Source: Citrobacter portucalensis (GTDB taxonomy: Bacteria > Pseudomonadota > Gammaproteobacteria > Enterobacterales > Enterobacteriaceae). Taken from it: a stretch of DNA of 64,000 nucleotides. The translations under genes were made by a program, and so were the position numbers. The stretch covers positions 33,825 to 97,824 of the forward strand of contig NZ_MVFY01000016.1 in NCBI RefSeq assembly GCF_002042885.1, read 5' to 3'. Below are positions 1 through 8,246 of this stretch, one piece after another; the stretch's first letter is position 1; each line of letters opens with the position of its first letter. A model generated the notes under the pieces. The model ran no database searches and had not been told where the DNA came from. It was given only the letters and a program-made list of their open reading frames with translations.

Positions 1-222
1 AACATCATCAAGCAGTGTGATGCTGTTAAACCAGACCGACTTTCCGGAACGATAAGCCCATCGGCAGCCATCACTCTCTTCCAGGCATTCCTGCCACCAG
101 GTTCTCCCCATATAAACAACCCCGGCTTCCGCCAGCGCCAGACTCTCCGCCTGGATCAGGAAATATGCCGGAAACTCAAGATCAGAAACTTCGATATCGA
201 CGCCAATCAACCAGGTATTCAT
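1..222 (-). CDS. Hypothetical plasmid protein, C-terminus off the left edge
   Basis: The reading frame starts at an ATG (222-220) that shares its A with the TAA stop of the preceding gene, a TAATG overlap, so the two genes are translationally coupled. The visible 74 residues start MNTWLIGVDIEVSDLEFPAY and are rich in Trp and acidic residues, with no signal peptide or membrane segment. The frame is open to the window edge, so the true length is unknown. I do not recognise the family. Coupling to the upstream gene suggests a shared function. Confidence 0.6.
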   Translation of the reverse strand, partial: MNTWLIGVDIEVSDLEFPAYFLIQAESLALAEAGVVYMGRTWWQECLEESDGCRWAYRSGKSVWFNSITLLDDV

Positions 223-683
223 TATTTCTTTGCCTCTTCAATCGCCCACTGCAGGTGATCCCAGTTGAAACCGATATTGGCATCATGGCATTCATCAGCG
301 AGTGCCATCGCAGCCTCAATCGTCTCGTTGTCCAGCGTGTTATCGAGCGAAAGGAAATCGTCGGCCAGCCAGAACGTCCCTGTACAAAGTGCATCCAGAG
401 GAAGTTGCTGCAATCTGGCAATCATCCCCGATACAGTCATTTCACGACGCCACAGAGCAGGTGCCGGGAAAACTGCGTTGGCCACATCAAACCACTCCCA
501 GTCTCCTGGCGGTACCGGCCATTTCACCATTTCGGTCTGAACGCCTGGTAGCCGGGACAGACGCTCAAGGATCTCCCCCAGGGAAAACTTATGGCCACTT
601 ACATCGTCACTGGCCAGACAGTGGCCATTGAGAAACACCGCATGCTGGCCATCATCCAGCGTAATACACGTCAGCTTAAACAT
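222..683 (-). CDS. Hypothetical plasmid protein (153 aa)
   Basis: The ATG at 683 has a strong ribosome-binding site (AAGGAGGG, 4-5 nt upstream). The product is acidic, soluble-looking and Trp-rich (WPVPPGDWEWFDV in the middle, NWDHLQWAIEEAKK at the end), with no signal sequence and no recognisable catalytic motif. It is the first gene of a coupled pair with the partial gene on its left. I infer a conserved accessory gene of large enterobacterial plasmids, but I cannot assign a function. Confidence 0.65.
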   Translation of the reverse strand: MFKLTCITLDDGQHAVFLNGHCLASDDVSGHKFSLGEILERLSRLPGVQTEMVKWPVPPGDWEWFDVANAVFPAPALWRREMTVSGMIARLQQLPLDALCTGTFWLADDFLSLDNTLDNETIEAAMALADECHDANIGFNWDHLQWAIEEAKK

Positions 684-1037
684 ATTTCCCTCCTTAACCC
701 GGCACCCATCTGCGCCGTGCCGACACGACAGCCCGACGATCAGTGGTTAATGCAAGGGCGCCAGCAAGGCCGGTAGCCGGTAATAGCAGAGGCGTTCCGG
801 ACGGGTTTTCCGTGAAAATTGAGCGGAAAACCGACGGAAGGAACGACGATAAGACGTTAAATCACAGGCGGCCGGGCGCAGCTGGCGGCGCAGCTTCCCT
901 TGCATTCACCACAGTCGGGCTATAGTGAAGGCACGGCGCACCCATGCCTGAAGATGGGATAACCAGACGCTGCCGGTTCAATACCGGCAGTGGATGGCTG
1001 GGGAGAGATGATGAGCCACGGTTTCCCGGGGATGTCT
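684..1037. other. Intergenic region with one perfect hairpin
   Basis: No coding sequence is supported here. A perfect 8-bp stem with a 5-nt loop (CTGCCGGT / ACCGGCAG, 970-990) lies 48 bp past the stop of the leftward gene at 1038. It has no T-run on either strand, so a standard intrinsic terminator is not supported. The rest is GC-rich DNA with no clear repeat. Confidence 0.45.
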
Positions 1038-1781
1038 TCAGGAAAAGCTGGAGGTTAATTCCCGATCGTGGATGATACGCTGGCGTACCTCGTCAGCCAA
1101 AGCATGAAGCGCTTTCAGCGGTAGCCAATGGCGTACTGGCGCTCCCGGACGAATAATGCAAATGCCGGCGCTGCGGTCACCTTCACGGACCATATCAAAA
1201 TCACGGTAAATCGCGAGGCCAACGGCAACAACTGCGGCCCCGTGGTGAAAAATTTCTTTCAGCCATAGTTGCTGTTGTTCAGCATCCGGGCGCATCAGCG
1301 GCGGCATATCATTCCACGCTTCACCAAAAACCCAGAAGTGGCGTGTCTGGCGCTCAAAAATATTAATCCCTTCATACTGGGCTCCGGTCATCTCTCCAAT
1401 AATGCCGGCATCAATGAAGATCTGACGGCACAGGACCATCAAATCGGCTTCAATCGCTTCAGTCAGGCCAATACAGATCGGGTTCGCCTCCACAAAATCA
1501 ACCCGAACACAAGGATCACCTTTCAGGATTTCGCCGCTGACGCTTGCACACAGGTTGAGATCACTGCACATCTGCTGCAGGCCATGGACCGCACGGGTAT
1601 CAAGATGGCCACGTGAAGCAATCGCCGGCAGCATCGCCATAATAGATTCGGTAGTGACATGGCCCGAAATAGTGAAGCAATAACAGTTTGCATCAGGCTG
1701 GACAACGACTGACGACGGCCAGTTGTTTTCTGACAGGATCTGACGGCTGCGGGTTGGTGCAAGAGTCATATAAAGATTCAT
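1038..1781 (-). CDS. Hypothetical plasmid protein (247 aa)
   Basis: The frame is open upstream to 1886, but the ATG at 1781 is preferred because AAGGAG sits 6 nt before it. The product (MNLYMTLAPTRSRQILSENN...) looks like a soluble alpha/beta protein with several Cys residues and no signal peptide or transmembrane segment. I do not recognise the family. It is transcribed away from umuDC, with about 450 bp of regulatory DNA between them. It stands alone, not in an operon. Confidence 0.6.
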   Translation of the reverse strand: MNLYMTLAPTRSRQILSENNWPSSVVVQPDANCYCFTISGHVTTESIMAMLPAIASRGHLDTRAVHGLQQMCSDLNLCASVSGEILKGDPCVRVDFVEANPICIGLTEAIEADLMVLCRQIFIDAGIIGEMTGAQYEGINIFERQTRHFWVFGEAWNDMPPLMRPDAEQQQLWLKEIFHHGAAVVAVGLAIYRDFDMVREGDRSAGICIIRPGAPVRHWLPLKALHALADEVRQRIIHDRELTSSFS

Positions 1782-2200
1782 AGGGTGCTCCTTCGTTTGA
1801 TTTACCGGGCTTCTTCTGCCGTAGCTTTTACGTACGGGAGGATATCTCCCGCCATAAGCGACAGGCGGCAACGTGCCATCAGGCAAAACTCAAGTTCCGG
1901 AGGCAAAGCCGCAGCGCAAGCGACCAGAGGGAGTGCGAACGGGTGCAGCAGCAGGCGACTTTATTTTTGCCGGCACGGTGCAACTGTTTAAGCGATGGCT
2001 GGAGATAATCTGACTGCAATAGAGCAGCAAAGTGACTTCATTGGATATACCCACATCGTTATCCCCCGATTCTGTGGATAAGTAACCCAGCTCTCAACGA
2101 GTGCAAGGTACCACATCACCGGTGGAGTTTTTCCAGGAACTACAGAGGGTTAAAGGCAGCAAAAAATCAATACTTGAAAGTGTCTTCAATAAAGCAATAA
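1782..2200. other. Intergenic region with a DnaA-box match
   Basis: About 420 bp between a leftward hypothetical gene and the SOS promoter of umuDC. It contains one perfect DnaA-box sequence (TGTGGATAA, 2073-2081), which with TTATCC 12 nt upstream forms a loose inverted repeat. No iterons or AT-rich unwinding region accompany it, so I do not call an origin. No coding sequence is supported. Confidence 0.35.
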
Positions 2201-2220
2201 TACTGTATATGCAAACAGTG
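2201..2220 (+). promoter_or_regulatory. LexA (SOS) box upstream of the mutasome operon
   Basis: The 20-mer TACTGTATATGCAAACAGTG matches the enterobacterial LexA consensus (CTG-N10-CAG with flanking TA and a central TATAT). It lies 15 bp upstream of the start codon of the umuD-like gene, so it should repress the operon until DNA damage. Confidence 0.9.
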
Positions 2221-2235
2221 TTATTTGAGGTGGTT

Positions 2236-2664
2236 ATGTTTGAGTTTATACGTGCTGACAGCAATCCAGAGTTGACGCCCATCCCTCTCTATAGCGATCG
2301 CTGCCAGGCTGGGTTTCCCTCACCGGCCCAGGACTACGTGGAGGCCGAATTAGACCTGAACCAGTACTGTATATCGCGGCCCAGCTCAACCTACTTTGTA
2401 CGAGCTATCGGCAACTCGATGACCGACATCGGCCTGCATTCGGGCGACTTGATGATCGTCGATAAAGCTGAACAGGCTCAGCACGGAGACATCGTCATAG
2501 CTGAGATAGAGGGAGAGTTCACGGTTAAGAGATTGCTGCTGAGGCCACGGCCTGGACTGCAGGCGATGAACCCAGCCTACCCAACTCTATGGCCAGACCC
2601 GGAGAACCTGCAGATCTTCGGTGTCGTGACGGCATTTGTGCACAAAACCCGGGGACATGATTGA
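2236..2664 (+). CDS. umuD: UmuD/MucA-like translesion polymerase accessory protein
   Basis: Predicted LexA-like self-cleaving subunit of DNA polymerase V. The 142-residue length fits the family. The cleavage site is Ala25-Gly26 (CQAG), and the Ser-Lys dyad is Ser61 (in GNSMTD) and Lys98 (in FTVKRL), matching S60/K97 of E. coli UmuD. After RecA-stimulated cleavage the processed form should join UmuC. The ATG at 2236 is chosen because GAGG lies 6 nt upstream; the longer upstream extension crosses the LexA box. It overlaps umuC by TGATG. Plasmid versions are named mucA, impA or rumA; I use the generic name because the group is not determined. Confidence 0.93.
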   Translation: MFEFIRADSNPELTPIPLYSDRCQAGFPSPAQDYVEAELDLNQYCISRPSSTYFVRAIGNSMTDIGLHSGDLMIVDKAEQAQHGDIVIAEIEGEFTVKRLLLRPRPGLQAMNPAYPTLWPDPENLQIFGVVTAFVHKTRGHD

Positions 2665-3935
2665 TGTTCGCCCTGGCTGATGTGAACAGCTTTTATGCGA
2701 GTTGTGAGAAGGTCTTTCGTCCTGACTTACGTGATAGACCAGTGGTTGTTCTTAGCAATAACGATGGTTGTGTTATAGCCAGATCTAAGGAAGCGAAGCG
2801 GCTTGGAATCAAAATGGGGATCCCCTGGTTTCAGCTAAAAGCAATGCAGTTCCCGGAGAAAGTCCTAACGTTTTCAAGTAATTATGAGCTGTACGCAAGT
2901 CTGAGCAACCGGGTCATGGCACATCTGGAAGAACTGGCGCCCCGCGTTGAGCAGTATAGTATCGACGAAATGTTCCTGGAAATTCGCGGCATCGATGGCT
3001 GTACTGACTTTGAAGATTTCGGACGGCAGCTGCGCGAGCACGTCCTAAGAGGAACCGGACTGACAATTGGTGTCGGGATGGGACCGACAAAAACTTTAGC
3101 AAAATCAGCACAATGGGCTTCTAAGGAGTGGCCGCAATTTGGGGGCGTGCTGGCCCTGACTACTGGCAATCTCCGTAGGACGGAGAAACTGCTCTCACTG
3201 CAGCCAGTGGAGGAAATCTGGGGGGTTGGTCGCCGCATAGGCAAAAAGCTGAATACATACGGCGTGACAACTGCGCTGCAGCTGGCGCGCATGAACCCTG
3301 CCTTTGTACGAAAGAACTTTACCGTGGTGCTGGAGCGGACAGTACGCGAGCTGAACGGTGAGGCCTGTATATCTCTTGAAGAGGCACCGCCCGCGAAGCA
3401 GCAGATTGTCTGCAGCCGATCATTCGGAGAGCGCATCACGACTTACGAAGCGTTGCGACAGGCTATCTGCCAGTACGCCGAACGCGCGGCTGAAAAATTG
3501 CGGGGAGAACATCAGTTCTGCCGGCACATATCGGTCTTTATCAAAACCTCCCCTTTCGCAGTCAACGAAGCGTATTACGGCAACGTGGCCAGTGAAAAGC
3601 TTCTAGTGCCTACACGCGACACCCGAGACATCATTAATGCCTCAGTAAAAGCCCTGGACTGTATCTGGCTCGACGGGCATCGATATGCAAAGGCTGGAGT
3701 AATGCTGAATGACTTCACCCCTACGGGAGTAGCACAGTTAAATCTTTTCGATGACGTTAAGCCGCGGGAATGTAGCGAGGAGCTAATGAAAGCCCTGGAT
3801 GGCATAAACCATTCAGGGCTCGGGAGGGTATGGTTTGCTGGGCGCGGAATAGCGCCGGACTGGCAGATGAAAAGAGAAATGCTGTCGCCGGCATACACAA
3901 CTAAATGGACTGATATACCGTGCGCCTCAATTTGA
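2664..3935 (+). CDS. umuC: UmuC/MucB-like Y-family DNA polymerase
   Basis: Catalytic subunit of error-prone DNA polymerase V, 423 aa, the usual length. It begins [15 protein letters not shown], typical of UmuC, with the metal-binding Asp of [13 protein letters not shown] and the SIDEM motif with its catalytic Asp-Glu. A helix-hairpin-helix region ([15 protein letters not shown]) and the little-finger domain follow. The start at 2664 overlaps the umuD stop. The pair forms an SOS-induced operon giving plasmid-encoded mutagenesis and UV tolerance. It converges on stbB with a 3-bp gap. Confidence 0.95.
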   Translation: MFALADVNSFYASCEKVFRPDLRDRPVVVLSNNDGCVIARSKEAKRLGIKMGIPWFQLKAMQFPEKVLTFSSNYELYASLSNRVMAHLEELAPRVEQYSIDEMFLEIRGIDGCTDFEDFGRQLREHVLRGTGLTIGVGMGPTKTLAKSAQWASKEWPQFGGVLALTTGNLRRTEKLLSLQPVEEIWGVGRRIGKKLNTYGVTTALQLARMNPAFVRKNFTVVLERTVRELNGEACISLEEAPPAKQQIVCSRSFGERITTYEALRQAICQYAERAAEKLRGEHQFCRHISVFIKTSPFAVNEAYYGNVASEKLLVPTRDTRDIINASVKALDCIWLDGHRYAKAGVMLNDFTPTGVAQLNLFDDVKPRECSEELMKALDGINHSGLGRVWFAGRGIAPDWQMKREMLSPAYTTKWTDIPCASI

Positions 3936-3938
3936 GTA

Positions 3939-4328
3939 TCAGAGAAAGCTCTTCATTTTTTCTCGGGCTTCTTCCAGTCGCTGCTGCTCATCATCCTCTA
4001 CGACTTCGGGCTTGATTGCAGGGGTAAACTGCCCAGCTCCCAGTTCCTGAAGCACTGAGCGAATATCAGCCTGCGTAGGTTTCCATCCGGTGGTCTGGCT
4101 GAGCAGCCCGGTCAACTGGTCAGCTGTAAACTCCTTGTTCAGCATCGCGGCCAGAAGCGCGGGTAATCTAGGATCCAGTTGCTGCAGAGCCATTCCGGAA
4201 ATAAATGCATTCCGGAACAACTCGCCCCGGGTAGAACGGGGAACGGCTTCAATGACTTCCAGAGCCTGTCTGTCTGCATCCCTCTCAGGATGCAGATATA
4301 ACGTGAATTTTTTCCGTTCCTCACTCAC
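3939..4328 (-). CDS. stbB: StbB (ParR-type) partition adaptor
   Basis: Second gene of a type II (actin-like) partition operon. The 129-residue product has a basic N-terminal DNA-binding half (RKKFTLYLHPERDADRQALE, ribbon-helix-helix-like) and an acidic, charged C-terminal tail that in this family contacts the ParM filament. It starts at GTG 4328, four bases past the stbA stop region, with GGGGAG as ribosome-binding site inside the stbA terminus. Identification rests on size, position after stbA and charge pattern. Confidence 0.85.
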   Translation of the reverse strand: MSEERKKFTLYLHPERDADRQALEVIEAVPRSTRGELFRNAFISGMALQQLDPRLPALLAAMLNKEFTADQLTGLLSQTTGWKPTQADIRSVLQELGAGQFTPAIKPEVVEDDEQQRLEEAREKMKSFL

Positions 4329-4332
4329 TTCA

Positions 4333-5304
4333 TTACTCCCCTTTAAATACGGCGATCGCTTCTACCAGTGCGGTCTGTGGAGAGGCCATCATAACCACTT
4401 TCGGGCCCAGATGTTGCCATGCCGCCTGGACTGCCGTTTCGATAAGCGGTGCACCACCACCGACAATATAAACCCGGTTTACATGACGGAAATCGGCAAG
4501 GTCATCCACCACCCGAGCCCCCAGACTGGCGATTGCGCTTTCAATGGTATCCATCACCAGTGGGATTTTGCTCTCGTCATTAATCACCTGACGGACAAAA
4601 TCCATATCGTGGCGGTGTTTTATCAATTCATCAGCCACCATGGCACTGGTATCACTTGAAGCCATACGAAGCGCACTGAGGGCACTCTGAGTGACCATTG
4701 ACACACCAATATCCGAATTACCATGAATGGCACTGACCGCATCAAACTGCCCGACAATGACGCCAACATCTAGGGTCGTCCCGCCAAGGTCGATTACCAG
4801 CGATTTCTCGTAAGGCCCGACACTGTCTTTTACCAGACGGGTAAACACGGCAGGCAGGGATTCCGGCATAACTTCAACGTGTTCAATACTGAACGTCTCA
4901 CCTTTGTTCAGTTTTACCGGCCGCATAAGGTTGTCGATCTTGCGCTGAATGTTGAGCTCATTCTTCTGGCATTCTTTTGTATAGAACTCACTGATAGGCA
5001 GTGTCACCGTCAGTGAAACAGCCTGTGGCTTCAGCCCGCTGTTAAGTAATGCATGATGTACAGCCAGAACATTCACATCCGTGTACTGATACTCAATATG
5101 AGTCGTCAGGATGGACTGATTGCTGACTTCATCATAGGTGTACTTCTTGCCATCGAGCTCATAGTTAAAAGTCTGTCGATTTCCCAGCCCTTCTACCTTC
5201 CAGCCGGTACGGAACGAGTTCGCAGATACTGACGTCTGCAGCTTTTTCCCGGCATACCAGGCAAGTTTTACGTTTGTTGATCCGTCGTCACAGAAAATAT
5301 TCAT
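4333..5304 (-). CDS. stbA: StbA (ParM-type) actin-like partition ATPase
   Basis: Actin-fold ATPase whose filaments push plasmid copies apart. Phosphate-binding motifs are visible: the N-terminal DDGSTNVKLAW (phosphate 1), SLVIDLGGTTLDVGVI in the middle (phosphate 2) and VYIVGGGAPLIE near the end (adenosine motif). Length (323 aa) fits ParM/StbA. The ATG at 5304 is preferred over 5310 because AAGGA is 6 nt from the former and abuts the latter. The centromere-like repeat lies just upstream, as in R1 parCMR. Confidence 0.93.
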   Translation of the reverse strand: MNIFCDDGSTNVKLAWYAGKKLQTSVSANSFRTGWKVEGLGNRQTFNYELDGKKYTYDEVSNQSILTTHIEYQYTDVNVLAVHHALLNSGLKPQAVSLTVTLPISEFYTKECQKNELNIQRKIDNLMRPVKLNKGETFSIEHVEVMPESLPAVFTRLVKDSVGPYEKSLVIDLGGTTLDVGVIVGQFDAVSAIHGNSDIGVSMVTQSALSALRMASSDTSAMVADELIKHRHDMDFVRQVINDESKIPLVMDTIESAIASLGARVVDDLADFRHVNRVYIVGGGAPLIETAVQAAWQHLGPKVVMMASPQTALVEAIAVFKGE

Positions 5305-5333
5305 TGTCATTCCTTAGCCCAGATATCGATAAC

Positions 5334-5389
5334 ACTCAAAGTGAGTATTAACAATTATTCTCACGGCAGTGCAACTACTCACTTTGAGT
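5334..5389. repeat. Inverted repeat upstream of stbAB (candidate parC/operator)
   Basis: Two copies of a 13-mer, ACTCAAAGTGAGT (5334-5346) and its exact reverse complement (5377-5389), are separated by 30 bp of AT-rich DNA. Each copy is itself a short palindrome (ACTCA / TGAGT). The site lies 30-85 bp upstream of stbA, where ParR-type proteins bind both as centromere and as autorepressor operator. Confidence 0.7.
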
Positions 5390-5455
5390 CCCTTCGAACA
5401 TGATAATATCAAAACAAACTCATAATCAAATCATTTGAACATCGAAAACACATTA

Positions 5456-5477
5456 TTTTAATATTACTTTAATATCA
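5456..5477. promoter_or_regulatory. Tandem TTTAATATNA half-sites upstream of parA
   Basis: TTTTAATATTA (5456-5466) and TTTAATATCA (5468-5477) are adjacent, direct copies of the motif that recurs at 5558-5571, near 6252 and in the palindrome at 6598. The repeated motif around a partition cassette suggests binding sites for its ribbon-helix-helix protein. Confidence 0.55.
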
Positions 5478-5519
5478 CTCTGAATTGACGTAACTTTCAC
5501 CAAAAAGCATCGCTATCGG

Positions 5520-5571
5520 TTGACATGACAGCCAAAAAAACTATCATCATGATATTGTTTTAATATTAAAA
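5520..5571 (+). promoter_or_regulatory. Promoter and operator of the parA cassette
   Basis: A good sigma-70 promoter (TTGACA 5520-5525, 16-bp spacer, TATCAT 5542-5547) would start transcription near 5554. The following palindrome TTTTAATATTAAAA (5558-5571) covers the start point and abuts the ribosome-binding site. Binding there would repress parA, so autoregulation by the cassette's DNA-binding protein is likely. Confidence 0.65.
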
Positions 5572-5581
5572 AGGGATTGCA

Positions 5582-6235
5582 ATGATACTTACGATAGCTA
5601 ACACAAAAGGTGGCGTAGGTAAGTCTACGCTCGCGGTCAACATTGCCGTAAAAAGAGCCCTTCAGGGGAAAAAAGTTTGGTTAGTCGATGGTGATAAACA
5701 GGGTTCGTCGCAAACAGCTATTTTGGTTCGTTCAGAGGACGGTGTTGAGCCAGGTATTGCTTGCTCGCATTACCCTGAAGGTCCGGTATTAAGGAGCCAG
5801 GTTTTACAACAGAAAGATAACTTTGACGATATCATCATCGAATGTGGGGGCCGAGACTCCACTGCTATGAGGGCAGCTCTGACAATCACAGACGTCCTTT
5901 TAGTCCCTTCAGCACCGGGAAGTTTCGAAGCTTGGGCTATGGATGCCAACGCCGAACTAATCAAAGAAGCGCGGAGCATAAGAGATGGGTTGGTCTGCTA
6001 TTCGCTTTTGAACAAAGCAGATACTCAAGCCAGATCCTCCTACAACAGAGATATGCTGGAAATGATGGAAGAGTACAAAGAGGACATCCCAATCCTCGAC
6101 AAAGTCATCTATCAAAGAAAAGTCTACGCCAATGCTGCAGGCAGTGGAAGGACCGTGAGTGAACTGAAATTACGTTCGCATGAAAAGATTGCAGTGCAAG
6201 AGCTAGATACTCTCATATCAACACTATTTGAATAG
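5582..6235 (+). CDS. parA: ParA-type Walker ATPase (small, type Ib partition)
   Basis: Deviant Walker-A ATPase that positions plasmids on the nucoid. The P-loop KGGVGKS is at residues 9-15 with the signature lysine, followed by the Walker A' segment VWLVDGDKQGSS and the Walker B region DIIIECGG. At 217 aa with no N-terminal helix-turn-helix it belongs to the short type Ib class, which relies on a small ribbon-helix-helix partner; that partner is the next gene. The region is clearly AT-richer than its neighbours, which suggests a separate acquisition. Confidence 0.92.
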   Translation: MILTIANTKGGVGKSTLAVNIAVKRALQGKKVWLVDGDKQGSSQTAILVRSEDGVEPGIACSHYPEGPVLRSQVLQQKDNFDDIIIECGGRDSTAMRAALTITDVLLVPSAPGSFEAWAMDANAELIKEARSIRDGLVCYSLLNKADTQARSSYNRDMLEMMEEYKEDIPILDKVIYQRKVYANAAGSGRTVSELKLRSHEKIAVQELDTLISTLFE

Positions 6236-6282
6236 TTAAATGCAATCAAAATAATATTAAAGTAATGTATAGGTGATATGAA

Positions 6283-6567
6283 ATGGCGCTCCAAAAAAAA
6301 CCCAAAAACCAGCAATCTGCTTCAAATAATGAGGCAGTAGAAAACTTCATAAACTCAGCCCCCGATGCAAAAATCCCCGCGTCGAAGGGAGTTGTTAAAG
6401 GTAAAAAACAGCAGATCACAATCACGATGGACCCTGAACTGATTAAGCGTATAGATGAAGCAGCTGCAGAGAACGGGCAATCGCGCGCTGCTTTCATTAA
6501 TATGTCATGCATAAACATACTGGACTATGGTTTGCAAATTGCTGGCAAGAAGAAAATCAGCGACTAA
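6283..6567 (+). CDS. Ribbon-helix-helix (ParG/CopG-like) partition partner
   Basis: The 94-residue product has a flexible, polar N-terminus (about 40 aa) and a C-terminal ribbon-helix-helix fold: beta strand KKQQITITMDPELIKRIDEA, then helices around the GQSRAAF turn. This is the layout of ParG-type centromere proteins that pair with short ParA. It follows parA by 47 bp, and the gap contains another AATATTAAA motif (about 6252-6262). The expected targets are the TTTTAATATTAAAA sites flanking the cassette. Confidence 0.8.
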   Translation: MALQKKPKNQQSASNNEAVENFINSAPDAKIPASKGVVKGKKQQITITMDPELIKRIDEAAAENGQSRAAFINMSCINILDYGLQIAGKKKISD

Positions 6568-6597
6568 AAACATCAAAACACAATGAAAGCAATTTCA

Positions 6598-6633
6598 ATT
6601 TGATGTTGTTTTAATATTAAAACAACATCAAAT
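6598..6633. repeat. 36-bp perfect palindrome downstream of the parA cassette
   Basis: The sequence is self-complementary over all 36 bp, centred on TTTTAATATTAAAA, the same core as the parA operator. It starts 31 bp after the stop of the ribbon-helix-helix gene. It could be the partition centromere, an operator, or (as RNA) a terminator; lack of a GC-rich stem argues against the last. Confidence 0.7.
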
Positions 6634-6660
6634 CAATCTTTTCTGAATCTTACTGCTATC

Positions 6661-7437
6661 TTAGATTTTTTTTATCATCGCAACAGCCTCAGCCCCGGAC
6701 ATCTGAAACTGTACCCGGTGCCGTGCCGCCACATCGAGTGCAAACACCTTCGTGTAGACCTCCGTTGAACTGATACTCTTATGCCCCATCAGACTCTGCA
6801 GCACCTTCAGCGGAATACCGTTGTACAGCATATGCATGGCATAGGAATGCCGAAAAGTATGTGGAGTCACCGGTACCGAGAATGTCACACCGTCGGCCGC
6901 AGCGGATTCAACCGCTTCACTCAGCCAGGTTCTGACGGTGCGGTCCGTAATTTCCCAGATGCGTGCTTTCTCTGTTCTGCCAGTACGTTTATTCCGGCGC
7001 TCGAGGGGAATTTTCAGCGTGGCCACCATCATCTCCAACTGACTGACGTACTGTTTATCTGACAGCGGCACCAGGCGATGAGCCTGGCTGCCGGCAGGCA
7101 TTCTTCCTGCTGTTCTGGCCGCCTTTTCCGCCCGTTGTTTCAGGGTGGCCAGCTGCACAAACGGGTAGGGTGGCGCCAGCGAAAAATCACTCCGGGTCAG
7201 CGCCAGCGCTTCGTTAATGCGCGCGCCGGTATTCCACAGCGTGGCCAGCAACATCTTGCGGTGCAGATCGGGGACATAATGGAGCAGGGCGCTTACTTCC
7301 GGCGCCAGCAGATACTTCGGCATTTCGTCCTGGACGATCGCCATCTGACGCAGGGCCAGAGCAGCCGGATAATCGATGGCCACAGGTAGCTGTGCTGCAG
7401 GAACGTTGGTTTGAGTGATCGGCATCAGATGACTCAT
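6661..7437 (-). CDS. resD: ResD-type tyrosine recombinase (multimer resolution)
   Basis: Site-specific recombinase that resolves plasmid multimers. It closely resembles F-plasmid protein D/ResD: it shares the N-terminal LPVAIDYPAALALRQM and the core LLATLWNTGARINEAL. Catalytic residues are present: Arg in TGARINEAL, His-x-x-Arg in HTFRHSYAMHML, His in GHKSIS and Tyr in STEVYTKV. The length is 258 aa. The ATG overlaps the stop of a 37-codon ORF upstream. No res site could be defined by eye. Confidence 0.95.
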   Translation of the reverse strand: MSHLMPITQTNVPAAQLPVAIDYPAALALRQMAIVQDEMPKYLLAPEVSALLHYVPDLHRKMLLATLWNTGARINEALALTRSDFSLAPPYPFVQLATLKQRAEKAARTAGRMPAGSQAHRLVPLSDKQYVSQLEMMVATLKIPLERRNKRTGRTEKARIWEITDRTVRTWLSEAVESAAADGVTFSVPVTPHTFRHSYAMHMLYNGIPLKVLQSLMGHKSISSTEVYTKVFALDVAARHRVQFQMSGAEAVAMIKKI

Positions 7438-7547
7438 TGCTTTAGCACCAGGACCGGCAGTTTACCCGTCCACGTTTCAAAAGGTTCGTAAAAATACTCA
7501 GCAGGAATATCGGCAAGAGCCATTCCACTCCATGTTGACACTGTCAT
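7434..7547 (-). CDS. Small ORF coupled to resD (37 aa)
   Basis: The frame starts at ATG 7547 with GAGGA upstream and ends in TGA overlapping the resD ATG (ATGA). The peptide begins MTVSTWSGMALADIPAEYFY. The good ribosome-binding site and stop/start overlap support translation, as a leader for resD or as a small protein. I recognise no family. Confidence 0.5.
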   Translation of the reverse strand: MTVSTWSGMALADIPAEYFYEPFETWTGKLPVLVLKQ

Positions 7548-7558
7548 GTTGCTCCTCG

Positions 7559-7945
7559 TTATAGCTTATAGGCGGCGGGTAACCAGCCGGGAGCAGGCGG
7601 CAGCGGAGAGCAGTTCCAGGGATGCTGCGCTGCCAGCTCCTGAATATCGTCGTCATACAGTCCTGTCCCGCCAAAATCAAACGCCGGCCAGCGCTGGCAG
7701 GCATAGCAGTAAGCCAGAAAACCTTCATCCCGCTGCCGGGTCAGCCAGTACACCCAACTGATGGCGTAAATGTCCTGCGAGTAAGCGCCCCAGGCCACAA
7801 AGAATGCAAACCGGGTCCAGTGTGCCAGTTCAGGGTAAAGTGGACGCATGGCAGCCAGTTCATTCAGTGTCTGCGGGTCGAGACTGAAATCCTGCTCTTC
7901 CGTGTCGGTAACAAATGTCTCCATATCAAACTCAAACTTTTCCAT
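7559..7945 (-). CDS. Hypothetical plasmid protein (128 aa)
   Basis: Acidic N-terminus (MEKFEFDMETFVTDTEEQDF) followed by an aromatic-rich region (FAFFVAWGAYSQDIYAISWVYW) that could be a buried helix or a single membrane segment. AAAGGA precedes the ATG by about 9 nt. It lies 11 bp upstream of the small ORF coupled to resD on the same strand, so it is probably the first gene of a three-gene unit. I do not recognise the family. Confidence 0.6.
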   Translation of the reverse strand: MEKFEFDMETFVTDTEEQDFSLDPQTLNELAAMRPLYPELAHWTRFAFFVAWGAYSQDIYAISWVYWLTRQRDEGFLAYCYACQRWPAFDFGGTGLYDDDIQELAAQHPWNCSPLPPAPGWLPAAYKL

Positions 7946-8000
7946 TCCCGGTGTTCCTTTATTGTGGAGAAATTCCGTCTGTACTCTGTGTCAGTGAACC

Positions 8001-8111
8001 TCAACCTTTTAACACTACCAGTACCAGCAGGAGAAATATCAGCGTCAGTATCTTGTCCTGCGTGGACAGTCCCAAAAACATCTGGATGATTCTCAGTAAT
8101 AACTCACACAT
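8001..8111 (-). CDS. Small hydrophobic peptide (36 aa), type I toxin-like candidate
   Basis: ATG 8111 is preceded by GAGGGG at 9 nt spacing. The peptide starts MCELLLRIIQMFLG and ends in an uninterrupted hydrophobic stretch (LTLIFLLLVLVVLKG), so it should insert in the membrane. A longer in-frame start exists at 8246 (81 aa). A second short frame starting at the ATG next to the ribosome-binding site overlaps it. The size, single helix and overlapping frames resemble type I toxins, but I cannot identify an antisense RNA. Confidence 0.35.
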   Translation of the reverse strand: MCELLLRIIQMFLGLSTQDKILTLIFLLLVLVVLKG

Positions 8112-8246
8112 ATCAACAAGCCCCTCATGATTCAGAATCTTTGAGGCCCGATAGTAAGGAGTCTGTACTTTGCGTATTTTGTAAAGTCCGGTAAATCCTC
8201 TGGCGAAGACTGAGCGCGCTTCCTCATATACGGATGAAACTGTCAC

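Noticed and set aside
2073..2081. Second replication origin at the DnaA box near umuD
   Set aside because: A single box without iterons, AT-rich unwinding region or an initiator gene nearby is not enough.
5334..6633. CRISPR-like reading of the AT-rich repeats
   Set aside because: Repeats are short palindromic operators at irregular spacing, with no equal-length spacers and no cas genes.
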